DNA from: Thiobacillus sp. | Lineage (GTDB): Bacteria; Pseudomonadota; Gammaproteobacteria; Burkholderiales; Thiobacillaceae | Assembly: GCF_018780105.1 (NCBI RefSeq) | Contig: NZ_JADMKC010000002.1 | Coordinates: forward strand, 248,001 to 312,000 | Direction of reading: 5' to 3' | DNA length: 64,000 bases | Shown: positions 10,029-18,917 of the stretch, piece by piece | Numbering within the stretch: position 1 is the first letter of the stretch | Layout of the letters: each line of letters begins with the position of its first letter | Position numbers and translations under genes: made by a program | The notes under the pieces: generated by a model | What the model saw: only the letters and a program-made list of their open reading frames with translations | Told to the model about the DNA's origin: nothing | Database searches by the model: none

Positions 10029-10928
10029 ATGCACTTCACCCCCGAATCCTTTCGCGCCTGGCCGACCAAGCGCGTCACCCTGCTCGGCATGTCGGGCGTC
10101 GGCAAGACGCATATTTCGTCGATGCTGCGCGGCCACGACTGGTTTCATTTTTCCGGCGACTACCGCATCGGCACGCGCTACCTCGACGAACCCATCCTCG
10201 ACCTGATCAAGCAGCAGGCGATGCAGGTGCCGTTTTTGCGCGATCTGCTGCGCAACGACTGGATCGACATCAAGAACAACATCAAGATCCACGACCTGGG
10301 GCCGGTGCTGACCTTCGTCGGCAAGCTGGGCGGGCCGGAGTGGGGCGGCTTGTCGCTCGACGAATTCTCGCGCCGGCAGGCGGCGTACCGCGAGGCGGAG
10401 ATTGCAGCGATGCGCGATGTGCCGGCCTTCATCCGCAAGGGCCAGGAGATCTATGGTTATCCGCACTTCGTCAACGACGTCGGCGGCAGCCTGTGCGAGC
10501 TGGACGAGCCCGGCGTGGTCGAGCTGCTGGCCGAGCACACGCTGATTCTCTACATCCAGACCACCACGCGCGAAGAAGAAGACACGCTGATCAAGCGCGC
10601 GCAGTCCGACCCCAAGCCGCTGTATTTCCGCCCGGCTTTTCTCGCCGAGCAGCTGCCGGTCTACCTGAAGGAAAAAGGCATCGAATTTGTCGCGCAAATC
10701 GAGCCGAACGATTTTGCACGCTGGGTGTTCCCGCGCCTGTTCCATTCGCGGCTGCCGCGTTACGAGGCGATTGCGCAGCCGCACGGCTACACCGTGACCT
10801 CGCAGGAGGTGGCGCAGGTGCGGGATGAACAGGATTTCACGTCCCTGCTGGAAACCGCGATTGCAAGAAAGGGGTCAGGGGTCAGGGGTCAGGATTCAGG
10901 GGGAACGCATGCCGCTGGTCGCGCATAA
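10029..10928 (+). CDS. P-loop ATPase-like protein upstream of metA
   Basis: A 299-residue soluble protein whose N-terminus carries a Walker A motif, GMSGVGKTH, at about residues 21-29, then a kinase-like body (DWFHFSGDYRIGTRYLDEP). I recognise it as the uncharacterised nucleotide-binding protein that in betaproteobacteria often neighbours homoserine acyltransferase; substrate unknown. ATG at 10029 is chosen because AGGAAAA precedes it and the motif follows closely; the longer open frame from 9756 looks non-coding. Its last codons run through a 7-bp tandem repeat, and it overlaps the metA start by 20 bases, so the C-terminal tail (after about residue 280) may vary in length and is probably not functional. 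Confidence 0.8.
   Translation: MHFTPESFRAWPTKRVTLLGMSGVGKTHISSMLRGHDWFHFSGDYRIGTRYLDEPILDLIKQQAMQVPFLRDLLRNDWIDIKNNIKIHDLGPVLTFVGKLGGPEWGGLSLDEFSRRQAAYREAEIAAMRDVPAFIRKGQEIYGYPHFVNDVGGSLCELDEPGVVELLAEHTLILYIQTTTREEEDTLIKRAQSDPKPLYFRPAFLAEQLPVYLKEKGIEFVAQIEPNDFARWVFPRLFHSRLPRYEAIAQPHGYTVTSQEVAQVRDEQDFTSLLETAIARKGSGVRGQDSGGTHAAGRA
10871..10898. repeat. Tandem 7-bp repeat at gene junction
   Basis: Three perfect copies of GGGGTCA (10871-10891) are followed by one degenerate copy, GGATTCA. They sit inside the 3' end of the P-loop gene and just upstream of the metA start. Seven is not a multiple of three, so copy-number change would alter the C-terminal reading frame of the first gene and the spacing before metA. 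Confidence 0.8.
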
Positions 10929-11961
10929 CGCGCTGCCCACCTTCGAGCGCCTGCGCCGCGACGGCATCACGGTGCTGTCGCCTGAGCGCGCCGCCAACCA
11001 GGAAATCCGCGAGCTGCACGTCGGCCTGCTGAACATGATGCCGGACGCGGCGCTGGAAGCGACCGAGCGGCAGTTCTACCGGCTGGTCGGCGAGTCCAAT
11101 CCGATCGCGCAGTTCTACATGCACCCGTTCACCCTGCCCGCGCTGCCGCGCAGCGAATCGGCGCAGGCGCACATCGCGCAGTATTACGAAACCTTCGACA
11201 CCATCCGTGCCGCCGGACTCGACGCCCTCATCATTACCGGCGCCAACGTCAGCCATCCTAATCTGGCCGACGAAGCGTTCTGGCAGCCGCTGATTGAGGT
11301 GATCGACTGGGCCTGGGACAACGTCACCTCGACCCTGTGTTCCTGCCTCGCCACCCACGCGGTGATGCAGTTCCGCCACGGCCAGACGCGGGTCAAGCAG
11401 CCGCACAAGATCTGGGGCGTGTTCGAGCATCGCGTCACCGACGCGCGCCATCCGCTGGTGGCCGACATCAACACCCGCTTCGACGTGCCGCATTCGCGCT
11501 GGAACGATGTTTCGCGCGCGCAGTTCGAGGCGGCCGGCGTCAAGGTGCTGGCCGAAAGCGCGGGCGCCGGCGTGCATATGGCGGTTTCCGGCGACGGTCT
11601 GCGCACGGTGTTCTTCCAGGGCCATCCCGAATACGACACTGTGTCGCTGCTGAAGGAATACAAGCGCGACCTGCTGCTGGCGGCGGCGGGCACGCTGCCG
11701 GCCATGCCGCCTTTCCCGGCGCGCTATTTCAACCGGCAGGCGCAGGCGCTGCTGCTGGAATACCGGGCGCGCACGCAGGCGGGCGAGTCGCTCGGTTTTC
11801 CCGAGTCGCTGCTGCTGCCGCAGCTCGACAACACCTGGCACGACACCGCCGAGGGCGTGATCGGCAACTGGATCGGCTGCGTCTACCAAGTGACCCACCG
11901 CGAGCGCGGCCTGCCCTTCATGCCGGGCATCGATCCGGCCAACCCGCTGGGACTGGTATGA
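10909..11961 (+). CDS. metA: Homoserine O-succinyltransferase
   Basis: A 350-residue enzyme of the MetA family that acylates homoserine, the committing step from homoserine to methionine. The catalytic cysteine is expected at residue 146 in LCSCLATHAV, and the His-Glu pair at 239 and 241 in GHPEYD. The opening MPLVAHNALPTFERLR is typical of the family. The acyl donor cannot be read with certainty because MetA members may use succinyl- or acetyl-CoA; succinyl is the usual annotation. ATG at 10909 starts at the conserved N-terminus; a frame from 10825 would add a repeat-encoded leader. It overlaps the genes on both sides (20 bases upstream, ATGA downstream). Confidence 0.9.
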   Translation: MPLVAHNALPTFERLRRDGITVLSPERAANQEIRELHVGLLNMMPDAALEATERQFYRLVGESNPIAQFYMHPFTLPALPRSESAQAHIAQYYETFDTIRAAGLDALIITGANVSHPNLADEAFWQPLIEVIDWAWDNVTSTLCSCLATHAVMQFRHGQTRVKQPHKIWGVFEHRVTDARHPLVADINTRFDVPHSRWNDVSRAQFEAAGVKVLAESAGAGVHMAVSGDGLRTVFFQGHPEYDTVSLLKEYKRDLLLAAAGTLPAMPPFPARYFNRQAQALLLEYRARTQAGESLGFPESLLLPQLDNTWHDTAEGVIGNWIGCVYQVTHRERGLPFMPGIDPANPLGLV

Positions 11962-13052
11962 CAACTGCGGCGGCGCATTTTGACGCAGCCCAGGACGCGC
12001 TGATTGCCAGCGGTGCCTGGCACGTCGATGCGGCCGCCGCCCTGCCGCGCCTCAGCGGCCACAGCGTGCGCGTGCTCGATGGCGCGGCCATCACCCAGCT
12101 CGATACCAACGGCGCGTGGCTGTTGCTCAATGCCGTGCGGCCGCGCGCCAGCGACCCGCTGCCGGAGCTGCGGGGCTTCCAGCCGCAGCATCTGTCCCTG
12201 CTGAATCTGGTGGCGCAGCACGCTGCCGTCACCGCTGCGGCGGTCGAGGCGCAGCAGCCCGGCGTGCTCGAGGCCACCGGGCTGGGCGCGATGGCCTTGT
12301 GGCGGAACTTCAGCGGCCTGGTCAATTTCATCGGCCAGCTGAGCATCGAACTGGCGCTGCTGATCGGCCGCCCCGACAACTGGCGCTGGCGCGAGCTGGG
12401 GGCGCAGGTGAATGCGGTGTTCGTCGGCGCGATTCCCATCGTGATCGGCATGATGTTCCTGCTCGGCGTGGTATTCGCCTACCTGCTGGGCGACCAGGCG
12501 CAGCAGTACGGTGCCAGCATCTTCGTCGTCGACGGTCTGCTGATGGCGATCCTGCGCGAGATATCGCCGGTGATCGTGGCCGTGCTGATTGCCGGACGCA
12601 GCGGCGCGGCCATCACCGCGCAGATCGGCACCATGAAGGTCAACGAGGAAATAGACGCCATCACCACGCTCGGCCTGTCGCCACTGGCGGTGCTGGTGAT
12701 TCCGCGCATGATCGCCCTGCTGATCGGGTTGCCGCTGCTGGTGTTCATCGGCGACATTGCCGGCATCCTCGGCGGCATGCTGGTCGCACACCTGCAGCTG
12801 GATATTTCGCCGCACCTTTTTCTGGAACGGACCAGCAGCGTGCTGGAGCTGAAAACCCTGCTGGTCGGCATTCTGAAGGGCCCGGTGTTTGCGGTATTCA
12901 TCGCGCTGATCGCCTGCCGCATGGGCCTGTCGGTCAGCCGCGACGCCCGCAGCGTCGGCGCCAACACCACTTCCACCGTGGTGCAGAGCCTGGTGGCCAT
13001 CATCGTGCTCAACGCCATTTTTGCCGTGATGTTCGTGCAGCTGGATATATGA
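11958..13052 (+). CDS. MlaE-family ABC transporter permease with STAS-like N-terminus
   Basis: A 364-residue inner-membrane permease of the MlaE family, for phospholipid or hydrophobic-solute traffic between membranes. Residues 1-100 are soluble and STAS-like; the permease body from about 125 has five or so hydrophobic segments and the family signature FVGAIPIVIGMMFLLG, then REISPVIVAVLIAGRSGAA. The start ATG overlaps the metA stop (ATGA), and the end overlaps the ATPase start the same way. With the next three genes it forms a complete importer- or exporter-like complex. The organisation (STAS-permease fused, no MlaC) resembles the PqiC/Lbc-type variant rather than the classical mla operon. 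Direction of transport cannot be inferred. Confidence 0.88.
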   Translation: MTTAAAHFDAAQDALIASGAWHVDAAAALPRLSGHSVRVLDGAAITQLDTNGAWLLLNAVRPRASDPLPELRGFQPQHLSLLNLVAQHAAVTAAAVEAQQPGVLEATGLGAMALWRNFSGLVNFIGQLSIELALLIGRPDNWRWRELGAQVNAVFVGAIPIVIGMMFLLGVVFAYLLGDQAQQYGASIFVVDGLLMAILREISPVIVAVLIAGRSGAAITAQIGTMKVNEEIDAITTLGLSPLAVLVIPRMIALLIGLPLLVFIGDIAGILGGMLVAHLQLDISPHLFLERTSSVLELKTLLVGILKGPVFAVFIALIACRMGLSVSRDARSVGANTTSTVVQSLVAIIVLNAIFAVMFVQLDI

Positions 13053-13819
13053 GCAGCCACAACGTGATCGAGGTGCAGGGCGTCAGCACCACCCTGGGCG
13101 GCAAATCCATTCATCGCGACCTCGACTTGTCCGTCGCGCGCGGCGAAGTCATTGCGCTGATCGGCGGCAGCGGCACCGGCAAGTCCGTTCTGCTGCGTGA
13201 AATCATCGGCCTGCTCAGGCCGCAGGCGGGGCACATCCGGCTGTTCGGCCACTCGGTGTGGGACAGCACGCCCGAGCAGATGAACCTGCTGCGGCGACGC
13301 TTCGGCGTGCTGTTTCAGGATGGCGCGCTGTTTTCCTCGCTGTCGGTGGAAGACAACGTCGCCACCCCGCTGTTCGAACACACCGAACTGCCGCATCCGC
13401 TGTGCCGCCAGCTGGCGCGCCTGAAACTGGCGCTGGCCGGGCTGCCTGCAGACGTGTCCGCCAAGCGGCCGAGCGAACTGTCCGGCGGCATGCGCAAGCG
13501 CGTGGCGCTGGCGCGCGCGCTGGTGCTCGATCCCGAGTTGCTGTTTCTCGACGAGCCGACCTCCGGCCTTGACCCGATATCGGCGCGCGCCTTCGACAAG
13601 CTGATCCGCCTGCTGGCCGACAGCCTGGGGCTCACTGTATTTCTCGTCACGCACGACTTGGATACACTCTTTTCAATTATCGACCGCGTCATCGTGCTGT
13701 CGAATGGCCGCGTGCTGGGCAGCGGCAGCGTGGCTGAACTCAAGCAGATCGACGACCCGTGGCTGAACGATTATTTCGCTGCGCGCGCGCCGAATGGAGA
13801 AACCGTACATGGAAACTGA
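13049..13819 (+). CDS. MlaF-family ABC transporter ATP-binding protein
   Basis: A 256-residue ATPase that energises the adjacent MlaE-type permease. Walker A is GGSGTGKSV (about residues 38-46), the ABC signature is ELSGGMRKR, Walker B is LLFLDEPTSGLDP, and the switch histidine is in VTHD. The length fits MlaF. It is translationally coupled at both ends: ATG overlaps the permease stop, and its own stop lies within the first codons of the MCE gene. The family is firm; the lipid substrate is inferred from the neighbouring MCE-domain gene. Confidence 0.92.
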   Translation: MSSHNVIEVQGVSTTLGGKSIHRDLDLSVARGEVIALIGGSGTGKSVLLREIIGLLRPQAGHIRLFGHSVWDSTPEQMNLLRRRFGVLFQDGALFSSLSVEDNVATPLFEHTELPHPLCRQLARLKLALAGLPADVSAKRPSELSGGMRKRVALARALVLDPELLFLDEPTSGLDPISARAFDKLIRLLADSLGLTVFLVTHDLDTLFSIIDRVIVLSNGRVLGSGSVAELKQIDDPWLNDYFAARAPNGETVHGN

Positions 13820-14753
13820 AGGTCGCTACACCCTGGTCGGTGCGCTGGTGCTGGCAGTGATCGCGCTGATGGCGCTGGCCATCGTGTGGCTGGCGGGCGC
13901 CGCCGACAACATCGCCTACCGCAACTACGTCGTTTATTTCGAGGACCAGTCGCTTGACGGGTTGGCGGTCGGCAGCCCGGTCAAGATGCGTGGCATCAAG
14001 ATCGGTACGGTCGATGGCTACGACTTTGCCAATACCCGGGATGAGGCCGTCTCCGTGATCGCGCGGGTCGACGCCGACCTCGCTATGCATCGCGGCGCCG
14101 TGGCCTATATCAAGCGCAATCTGGTGACCGGCATTGCTGCAATCGAAATCGTCAACGGTCCGAATACCGAACCCGTGCTCACGGCCGTTGGCGACGAAGA
14201 GTATCCGGTCATCGCCGAGGGCCGTTCCGATATCGACAAGGTCGCCGTCACGTTCACCAAACTGGCGGACAACGGCGGCGAGATTCTGGACAAGCTGAAC
14301 AAGGTGATGTCGGAAGAAAATCAGCGCGCGCTCAGCCAGTCGCTGGCCAACCTGAAAACGCTGTCGGCCCAGCTCGCGGACAACAAAGAGGGCTTGAAAC
14401 CCACGCTGGCCGACGTGCGCGCCTCGGCGGACGAGTTCCGCATCGCCAGCACCAGCATCCGGCAGGCCACCGGCCGGGTCGAGGGCAGTCTGGTCGGGCT
14501 TGCCAGCAATGCGGATGTCGCTCTCAAGGAAGCGGTCGTCGCAATGGACAAACTACAGCAGGACGCCAGCGTGATTTCCGCCAGCATCCAGCAGCTGAGC
14601 GATACCGGCACGCTGGAAATGGCCCGTCTCAGCAGCGAGGTGCGCAACAGCACCGAAGCGCTCACCACCACCGGACAGCGCCTGTCCGACCCGCGCGCGA
14701 TCCTGTTCGGGCCGGCGCAACCGCAGCTCGGCCCCGGAGAAAAACTGCCATGA
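13809..14753 (+). CDS. MCE (MlaD-family) substrate-binding protein
   Basis: A 314-residue membrane-anchored protein with one N-terminal helix (residues 8-28, LVGALVLAVIALMALAIVWL) and one MCE domain at about 38-120 (VYFEDQSLDGLAVGSPVKMRG). After it comes a long helical, coiled-coil-like region to the end. MCE proteins form hexamers that bind lipids in the periplasm and hand them to MlaE. Start ATG 13809 is preferred because GGAGA lies eight bases upstream; ATG 13794 is an alternative adding five residues. It overlaps the ATPase stop by 11 bases and the next lipoprotein start by four. Confidence 0.9.
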   Translation: METEGRYTLVGALVLAVIALMALAIVWLAGAADNIAYRNYVVYFEDQSLDGLAVGSPVKMRGIKIGTVDGYDFANTRDEAVSVIARVDADLAMHRGAVAYIKRNLVTGIAAIEIVNGPNTEPVLTAVGDEEYPVIAEGRSDIDKVAVTFTKLADNGGEILDKLNKVMSEENQRALSQSLANLKTLSAQLADNKEGLKPTLADVRASADEFRIASTSIRQATGRVEGSLVGLASNADVALKEAVVAMDKLQQDASVISASIQQLSDTGTLEMARLSSEVRNSTEALTTTGQRLSDPRAILFGPAQPQLGPGEKLP

Positions 14754-15361
14754 AAACCGCCTGTTTCCGTCTGGTGTTGCTGTCGGCCAGCGTCCTGCTC
14801 GGCGGCTGCGTCAGCCTCGGCAATTCGTCCGACACCCCGGCTGCGGTGTATTACGTGCTGAACGACGCCGCGCCGGTCACCGCGCCGCTGCCGCCGGCTG
14901 CCGGCGCGGCACCCAGCCTGCGCGTGATCGACACCACCACCGGCAGTTTCTACGACACCGACCAGCTGGTTTTCAGCCGCAGCGCCGATACCCGCGGCCT
15001 CTACCAGTTCGCGCGCTGGACCGAGCGTCCGGGCAAGCGCTTCACCGAACTGATGCGCACCCGCCTCGAACGCCAGGGCGGCTGGAATGTCGCCTCGGGC
15101 AGCTATGTGCGCGCCGACTGGCTGCTGGACACCGAGCTGGTCGAGTTCTACCACGACGCCGCCAGCGAGCCGGGCCAGGTGAGACTGGTGCTGCGCGCCA
15201 GCCTGCTCGATATCAAACAGCGCAAGCTGCTGGGCCAGCGCGTATTCGAACAGCAGGTGCCGCTGGCGAACTACGACGCAGCCGCCGCCGCGCAGGCCTC
15301 CAGTCAGGCGGTTGGCCGTGTGCTCGACGATTTGACCGTCTGGCTCGCCAGTCTCAAATAA
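14750..15361 (+). CDS. ABC-type transport auxiliary lipoprotein (PqiC/DUF330-like)
   Basis: A 203-residue lipoprotein. The signal peptide ends in the lipobox LLGGC, giving Cys20 as the lipidated residue. The body (FYDTDQLVFSRSADTRGLYQFARWTERP) matches the auxiliary lipoprotein family found with MCE transporters, probably the outer-membrane partner. ATG overlaps the MCE gene stop (ATGA). It completes the four-gene transporter and takes the place where mlaC would be in classical operons. Confidence 0.88.
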   Translation: MKTACFRLVLLSASVLLGGCVSLGNSSDTPAAVYYVLNDAAPVTAPLPPAAGAAPSLRVIDTTTGSFYDTDQLVFSRSADTRGLYQFARWTERPGKRFTELMRTRLERQGGWNVASGSYVRADWLLDTELVEFYHDAASEPGQVRLVLRASLLDIKQRKLLGQRVFEQQVPLANYDAAAAAQASSQAVGRVLDDLTVWLASLK

Positions 15362-15421
15362 GTGCCTACAATTCAGGCAGCATCCTTGCTGCCCGCGCCT
15401 CACAAAAAAAGGAGAGAGACC

Positions 15422-15850
15422 ATGAAACGCCTGCTTGCCGCCCTGTGCCTGTGTTCCGTCGCTGCCGTCGCCCACGCCGAAATATCGCAAAAATTCGGCA
15501 ACCTCGAAATCCACTACAACGCCCTGCCGACCGACGAACTGCAACCCGAGGTCGCCCGCGCCTACAAGATCGAGCGCAGCAAGACGCGCGGCATGGTCAC
15601 CCTGTCGGTGCTGAAGAAAAACAAGGTCGGTGTGCCCACGCCGGTGCCCGCCAAGCTCACGATCTATGCCACCAACCTCACCCAGCAGTTGTCCAACATC
15701 AGCATGCGTGAAATCAAGGAAGGCTCGGCGATTTACTATATCGGCGAATTCCGCGTCGCCCCGCCGGACACGCTGAAGTTCAATGCCACCGTCGAAGTGG
15801 CCGGCGAACCCAAATACGAAATGAGCTTCGACCAGAAATTCTTCAAGTAA
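15422..15850 (+). CDS. DUF4426 periplasmic protein
   Basis: A 142-residue exported protein: a Sec signal peptide with probable cleavage after AVAHA, then a beta-rich body (FGNLEIHYNALPTDELQPEV) that I assign to DUF4426, of unknown function. ATG 15422 has AGGAGAGAG about five bases upstream. It follows the lipoprotein gene by 60 bases and is probably in the same transcript. Confidence 0.82.
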   Translation: MKRLLAALCLCSVAAVAHAEISQKFGNLEIHYNALPTDELQPEVARAYKIERSKTRGMVTLSVLKKNKVGVPTPVPAKLTIYATNLTQQLSNISMREIKEGSAIYYIGEFRVAPPDTLKFNATVEVAGEPKYEMSFDQKFFK

Positions 15851-15926
15851 ACGCGAACGGCGGCAAGCGCGCTTGCCGCCGTCACGTCACCCGGACGCAC
15901 CCGTCCGACCCTTCCCGGAGCGATTG

Positions 15927-16391
15927 ATGCAGTCACACGACATGGAATATGCGGGTTTCTGGGTGCGCGTGGGCGCCGCATTGATCGACACGCTGCTGAT
16001 CATGGCGATCACCTTTCCCCTGCTGGTTGCGCTCTACGGCTGGGAATATTTCGGTGCCGAGCAAACAGCGCTGATCGCGGGACCGGCCGATTTCCTGATC
16101 AGCTGGGTGCTGCCGGCGCTTGCCGTGATTGCGTTCTGGATGACCCGGCAGGCCACGCCCGGAAAAATGGCCCTGTCGCTGCGGGTCGTGGATGCCGCCA
16201 CCGGCAACACCCTGACGGCCGGCCAGAGTATCGGGCGCTACCTTGCTTATTACGTTTCGATGCTGCCCCTGTTTCTCGGGATCATCTGGGTGGCGTTCGA
16301 CAAGAAGAAGCAGGGCTGGCACGACAAACTGGCCGGCACCGTGGTCGTGAGATCAAAGCGCCGTGGCACGGAGCCGGTTCGTTTTGGCTAG
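15927..16391 (+). CDS. RDD family membrane protein
   Basis: A 154-residue inner-membrane protein of the RDD family, named for Arg-Asp-Asp residues in its helices. Three hydrophobic segments are visible at about residues 13-33, 52-72 and 108-128, opening with YAGFWVRVGAALIDTLL, typical of the family. Members have been linked to transport or membrane housekeeping; the role here is unknown. ATG 15927 follows CGGAG by six bases. It ends just before a strong terminator and is the last gene of the plus-strand run from 10 kb. Confidence 0.85.
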   Translation: MQSHDMEYAGFWVRVGAALIDTLLIMAITFPLLVALYGWEYFGAEQTALIAGPADFLISWVLPALAVIAFWMTRQATPGKMALSLRVVDAATGNTLTAGQSIGRYLAYYVSMLPLFLGIIWVAFDKKKQGWHDKLAGTVVVRSKRRGTEPVRFG

Positions 16392-16420
16392 TGCGCTGCG
16401 CAGCTGGCTTTGGCGGTACA

Positions 16421-16444
16421 AAAAGCCCCGGTCCCGGGGCTTTT
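16421..16444. terminator. Bidirectional rho-independent terminator
   Basis: AAAAGCCCCG-GTCC-CGGGGCTTTT is a perfect 10-bp stem with a 4-base loop. The A and T runs serve both strands, as expected between the convergent RDD and SafE-like genes. Confidence 0.92.
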
Positions 16445-16475
16445 CCATGCGGGCGGTGCAGAGCCCGCCTGACTT

Positions 16476-17156
16476 TCAGGTGTTCGAAAACGCCGAATAA
16501 GCCAGATTCAGCAAGCCCCATACGCCAAAGCCGGCCACCGTCAGCCCCGCCACACGGCGCACCCACAGCTGCTGCATGAACGGCTGGATCTGCCGAGCGA
16601 ACAGGCCCATCCCCAGCAGGTTCGGCAGCGTGCCCAGCCCGAATGCCAGCATCAGCGCTGCGCCCGAGGTGGCGCTGCCCGCCGCCAGCGCCGACACCAG
16701 CACCGAATACACCAGCCCGCATGGCAACCAGCCCCAGGCCATGCCGGCGAGCAGCGCCTGCGGCATGGTCTTCACCGGCAGCAATTTCTGGAACAGCGGT
16801 TTCACCGCGCGCCACAACACGCCGCCGGCGCGCTCGAACACCAGAACCCACTGGCTGAAGCCAGCCAGATACAGGCCAAGCAGAATCATCACGAGCTGCG
16901 CCAGCACGAACAGCAGCGTCTGCACCGGCATGAATTCCGCCAGCTTCAACGATGCACCGAGCGTCCCGGCCAGCGCGCCGAACATCACGTATGAACTTAC
17001 CCGTCCCAGGTTGTAGGCCAGATGCAGGCGAAACGGCGGCGTGCTGCCATCGGCGCGGAACGAGAACGCAGCGACGATGCCGCCGCACATGCCGACGCAA
17101 TGCACGCCGCCGAGCAGGCCGGCGAGCAGCGCGGTGAGGAGGGAGAGTTCGATCAT
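16476..17156 (-). CDS. Sulfite exporter TauE/SafE-like (UreH-type) membrane protein
   Basis: A 226-residue polytopic inner-membrane protein with about six hydrophobic segments. Its N-terminal motif GGVHCVGMCGG (residues 16-26) and WGWLPCGLVYSVL near residue 140 are signatures of the SafE/UreH-type family, which often sits with cbb3 oxidase or cytochrome biogenesis genes and may move metals or sulfur compounds. None of those neighbours is here. Its start overlaps the ampG stop (ATGA), so the two genes are co-translated, and transcription ends at 16421-16444. Confidence 0.85.
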   Translation of the reverse strand: MIELSLLTALLAGLLGGVHCVGMCGGIVAAFSFRADGSTPPFRLHLAYNLGRVSSYVMFGALAGTLGASLKLAEFMPVQTLLFVLAQLVMILLGLYLAGFSQWVLVFERAGGVLWRAVKPLFQKLLPVKTMPQALLAGMAWGWLPCGLVYSVLVSALAAGSATSGAALMLAFGLGTLPNLLGMGLFARQIQPFMQQLWVRRVAGLTVAGFGVWGLLNLAYSAFSNT

Positions 17157-18508
17157 GCTTGCTTATGATTTCGGGATACCAGCCACACCAGCAGCAGCAC
17201 CGGCAATCCGATTGCCGCGGTTCCGGTGAAGAAATTCGCCCAGCCGTACGCATCGACGAACTCGCCGGAAAAGCCCGCGATGAACTTGGGCAACAGCAGC
17301 ATCACCGAGGTGAACAGCGCGTACTGCGTGGCCGAATAGGCCTGGTTGACCAGGCTGGACAGGTAGGCAACGAAGGCGCTCGAAGCGATACCCGCCGACA
17401 GGTTGTCGGCCGACACCGTGAACACCAGCGCGGAGACATCGTGGCCGCGCCCGGCCAGCCAGACGAACAGCAGGTTGGTCGCGGCCGACAGCACGGCGCC
17501 GAGAAACAGCGTGCGCATCACGCCGAGGCGCAGGGTCAGCAGGCCGCCGAGCGCCGCGCCGACGATGGTCATGATCACGCCGTAGACCTTCGACACGGTG
17601 GCCACCTCGTCCTTGGTGAAGCCCAGCTCCTGATAGAAGGGGTTGCTCATCACGCCCATCACCACGTCCGAGATGCGGTAGGTTGCGATCAGTCCCAGCA
17701 TCAGCAGCGCCTGCCACTTGTAGCGCTGGATGAAGTCGATAAAAGGCGACAGCACTGCGCTGTAAAACCACGCCGTTGCAGTCAGCAGCCAGCCGGACAG
17801 CCCCGCGGCGGCGAAGCGTTCGCGCGTGTGCGCCTCGCGCTCGACGGTCGAAACGGAAATCTTCTTTTCCGGTTCGCGGATGATCAGCGTGGTGAGGATG
17901 CCGACCACCATCAGTGCCGCCATCACCGTGTACGCCACCTGCCAGGGGCGGAAATCGTAGGTCGCCTCGCTCGGGTCGAACGCCGCCGCGATCCACAGCG
18001 CGCCCGCGCCGGCAGTAATCATCGCGATGCGGTAGCCGGCCTGGTAGGTTGCCGCCATCGCGCCCTGCTTCTCGGCTTCCACTGCCTCGATGCGGTAAGC
18101 GTCGAGCGCGATGTCCTGCGTCGCCGAGGCGAACGCCACCGCCAGCGCAAAGAACACCATGTGCGTCAGGTCCAGCACAGGATCGGTGTTCGCCATTCCC
18201 AGCAGCGCGGCGGCAATGCAGACCTGCGACAGCAGCAGCCACGCCCGCCGCTTGCCCAGCCGCGCAGTGAGGAAGGGCAGCGGTAGTCGGTCCACCAGCG
18301 GCGACCACAAAAACTTGAAGCCATACGCCAGCCCCACCCAGGAGAGATGTCCGATCGTCGCGCGCGCAATGCCCGCTTCCGACAGCCAGAACGACAGCGT
18401 GCCGAGCACCAGCAGCAGCGGCAGCCCGGCCGAAAAACCGAGGAACAGCATGCCGACGACGCGTGGGTGGGTGTAGACCTTGAGGGCGTTGAGCCAGGGG
18501 TGGGACAT
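17153..18508 (-). CDS. ampG: AmpG muropeptide permease (MFS)
   Basis: A 451-residue major-facilitator protein with about twelve hydrophobic segments. The N-terminus (GMLFLGFSAGLPLLLVLGTL) and loop (FKFLWSPLVDRLPLPF) match AmpG, which imports anhydro-muropeptides from the periplasm for cell-wall recycling; in some bacteria it links to beta-lactamase induction. No ampC-type gene is in the window, but peptidoglycan synthesis genes lie 14 kb downstream. The length fits the shorter, non-enterobacterial AmpG. It is coupled to the SafE-like gene by ATGA. Confidence 0.9.
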   Translation of the reverse strand: MSHPWLNALKVYTHPRVVGMLFLGFSAGLPLLLVLGTLSFWLSEAGIARATIGHLSWVGLAYGFKFLWSPLVDRLPLPFLTARLGKRRAWLLLSQVCIAAALLGMANTDPVLDLTHMVFFALAVAFASATQDIALDAYRIEAVEAEKQGAMAATYQAGYRIAMITAGAGALWIAAAFDPSEATYDFRPWQVAYTVMAALMVVGILTTLIIREPEKKISVSTVEREAHTRERFAAAGLSGWLLTATAWFYSAVLSPFIDFIQRYKWQALLMLGLIATYRISDVVMGVMSNPFYQELGFTKDEVATVSKVYGVIMTIVGAALGGLLTLRLGVMRTLFLGAVLSAATNLLFVWLAGRGHDVSALVFTVSADNLSAGIASSAFVAYLSSLVNQAYSATQYALFTSVMLLLPKFIAGFSGEFVDAYGWANFFTGTAAIGLPVLLLVWLVSRNHKQA

Positions 18509-18524
18509 GGTGAAGGGTAAGCGG

Positions 18525-18917
18525 TTAAGTGCGGGGTGCGATGCGTTCGCGCAGCCAGGCGGCGAGCATCGCTTCGTCCCATTCGCTGGCAGCGACTGCC
18601 AACACGGCCAGCGTCGCTTCCGCCTGGGTAGCCGTCAGCCGTTGTCCATTCGAGTAGAGGAACAAGCCTGTTGCAAGGAAGGCGGCGCGCTTATTGCCAT
18701 CGACAAAGGGATGATTCTTGGCAAGGCCGACGCAGTATGACGCCGCCAGTTCGCACACATCCGGGTCGCCATACGCCGCCAGATTGAGCGGGCGCGCCAA
18801 AGCGGAATCGAGCAGGCCTTCGTCACGCAAGCCCGGCAAGCCGCCGTGTTCGGCCAGGCTCTCGTCGTGCAGCAGCAGCAGGGCGCGCTTGTCGAACCAC
18901 TTCCAGGCGTGCGCCAC
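18525..18917 (-). CDS. doc: Doc-type (Fic fold) toxin
   Basis: A 130-residue death-on-curing family protein. The Fic core motif reads HPFVDGNKR (residues about 68-76), with the catalytic His and phosphate-binding loop intact; classical Doc has Ala where this has Gly. The family transfers phosphate to EF-Tu and stops translation. It starts with GTG directly behind the TAA of the AbrB-like antitoxin gene (TAAGTG), so the pair is an operon. The usual partner of Doc is Phd; an AbrB/MazE-fold partner is the less common arrangement. Confidence 0.88.
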   Translation of the reverse strand: MAHAWKWFDKRALLLLHDESLAEHGGLPGLRDEGLLDSALARPLNLAAYGDPDVCELAASYCVGLAKNHPFVDGNKRAAFLATGLFLYSNGQRLTATQAEATLAVLAVAASEWDEAMLAAWLRERIAPRT

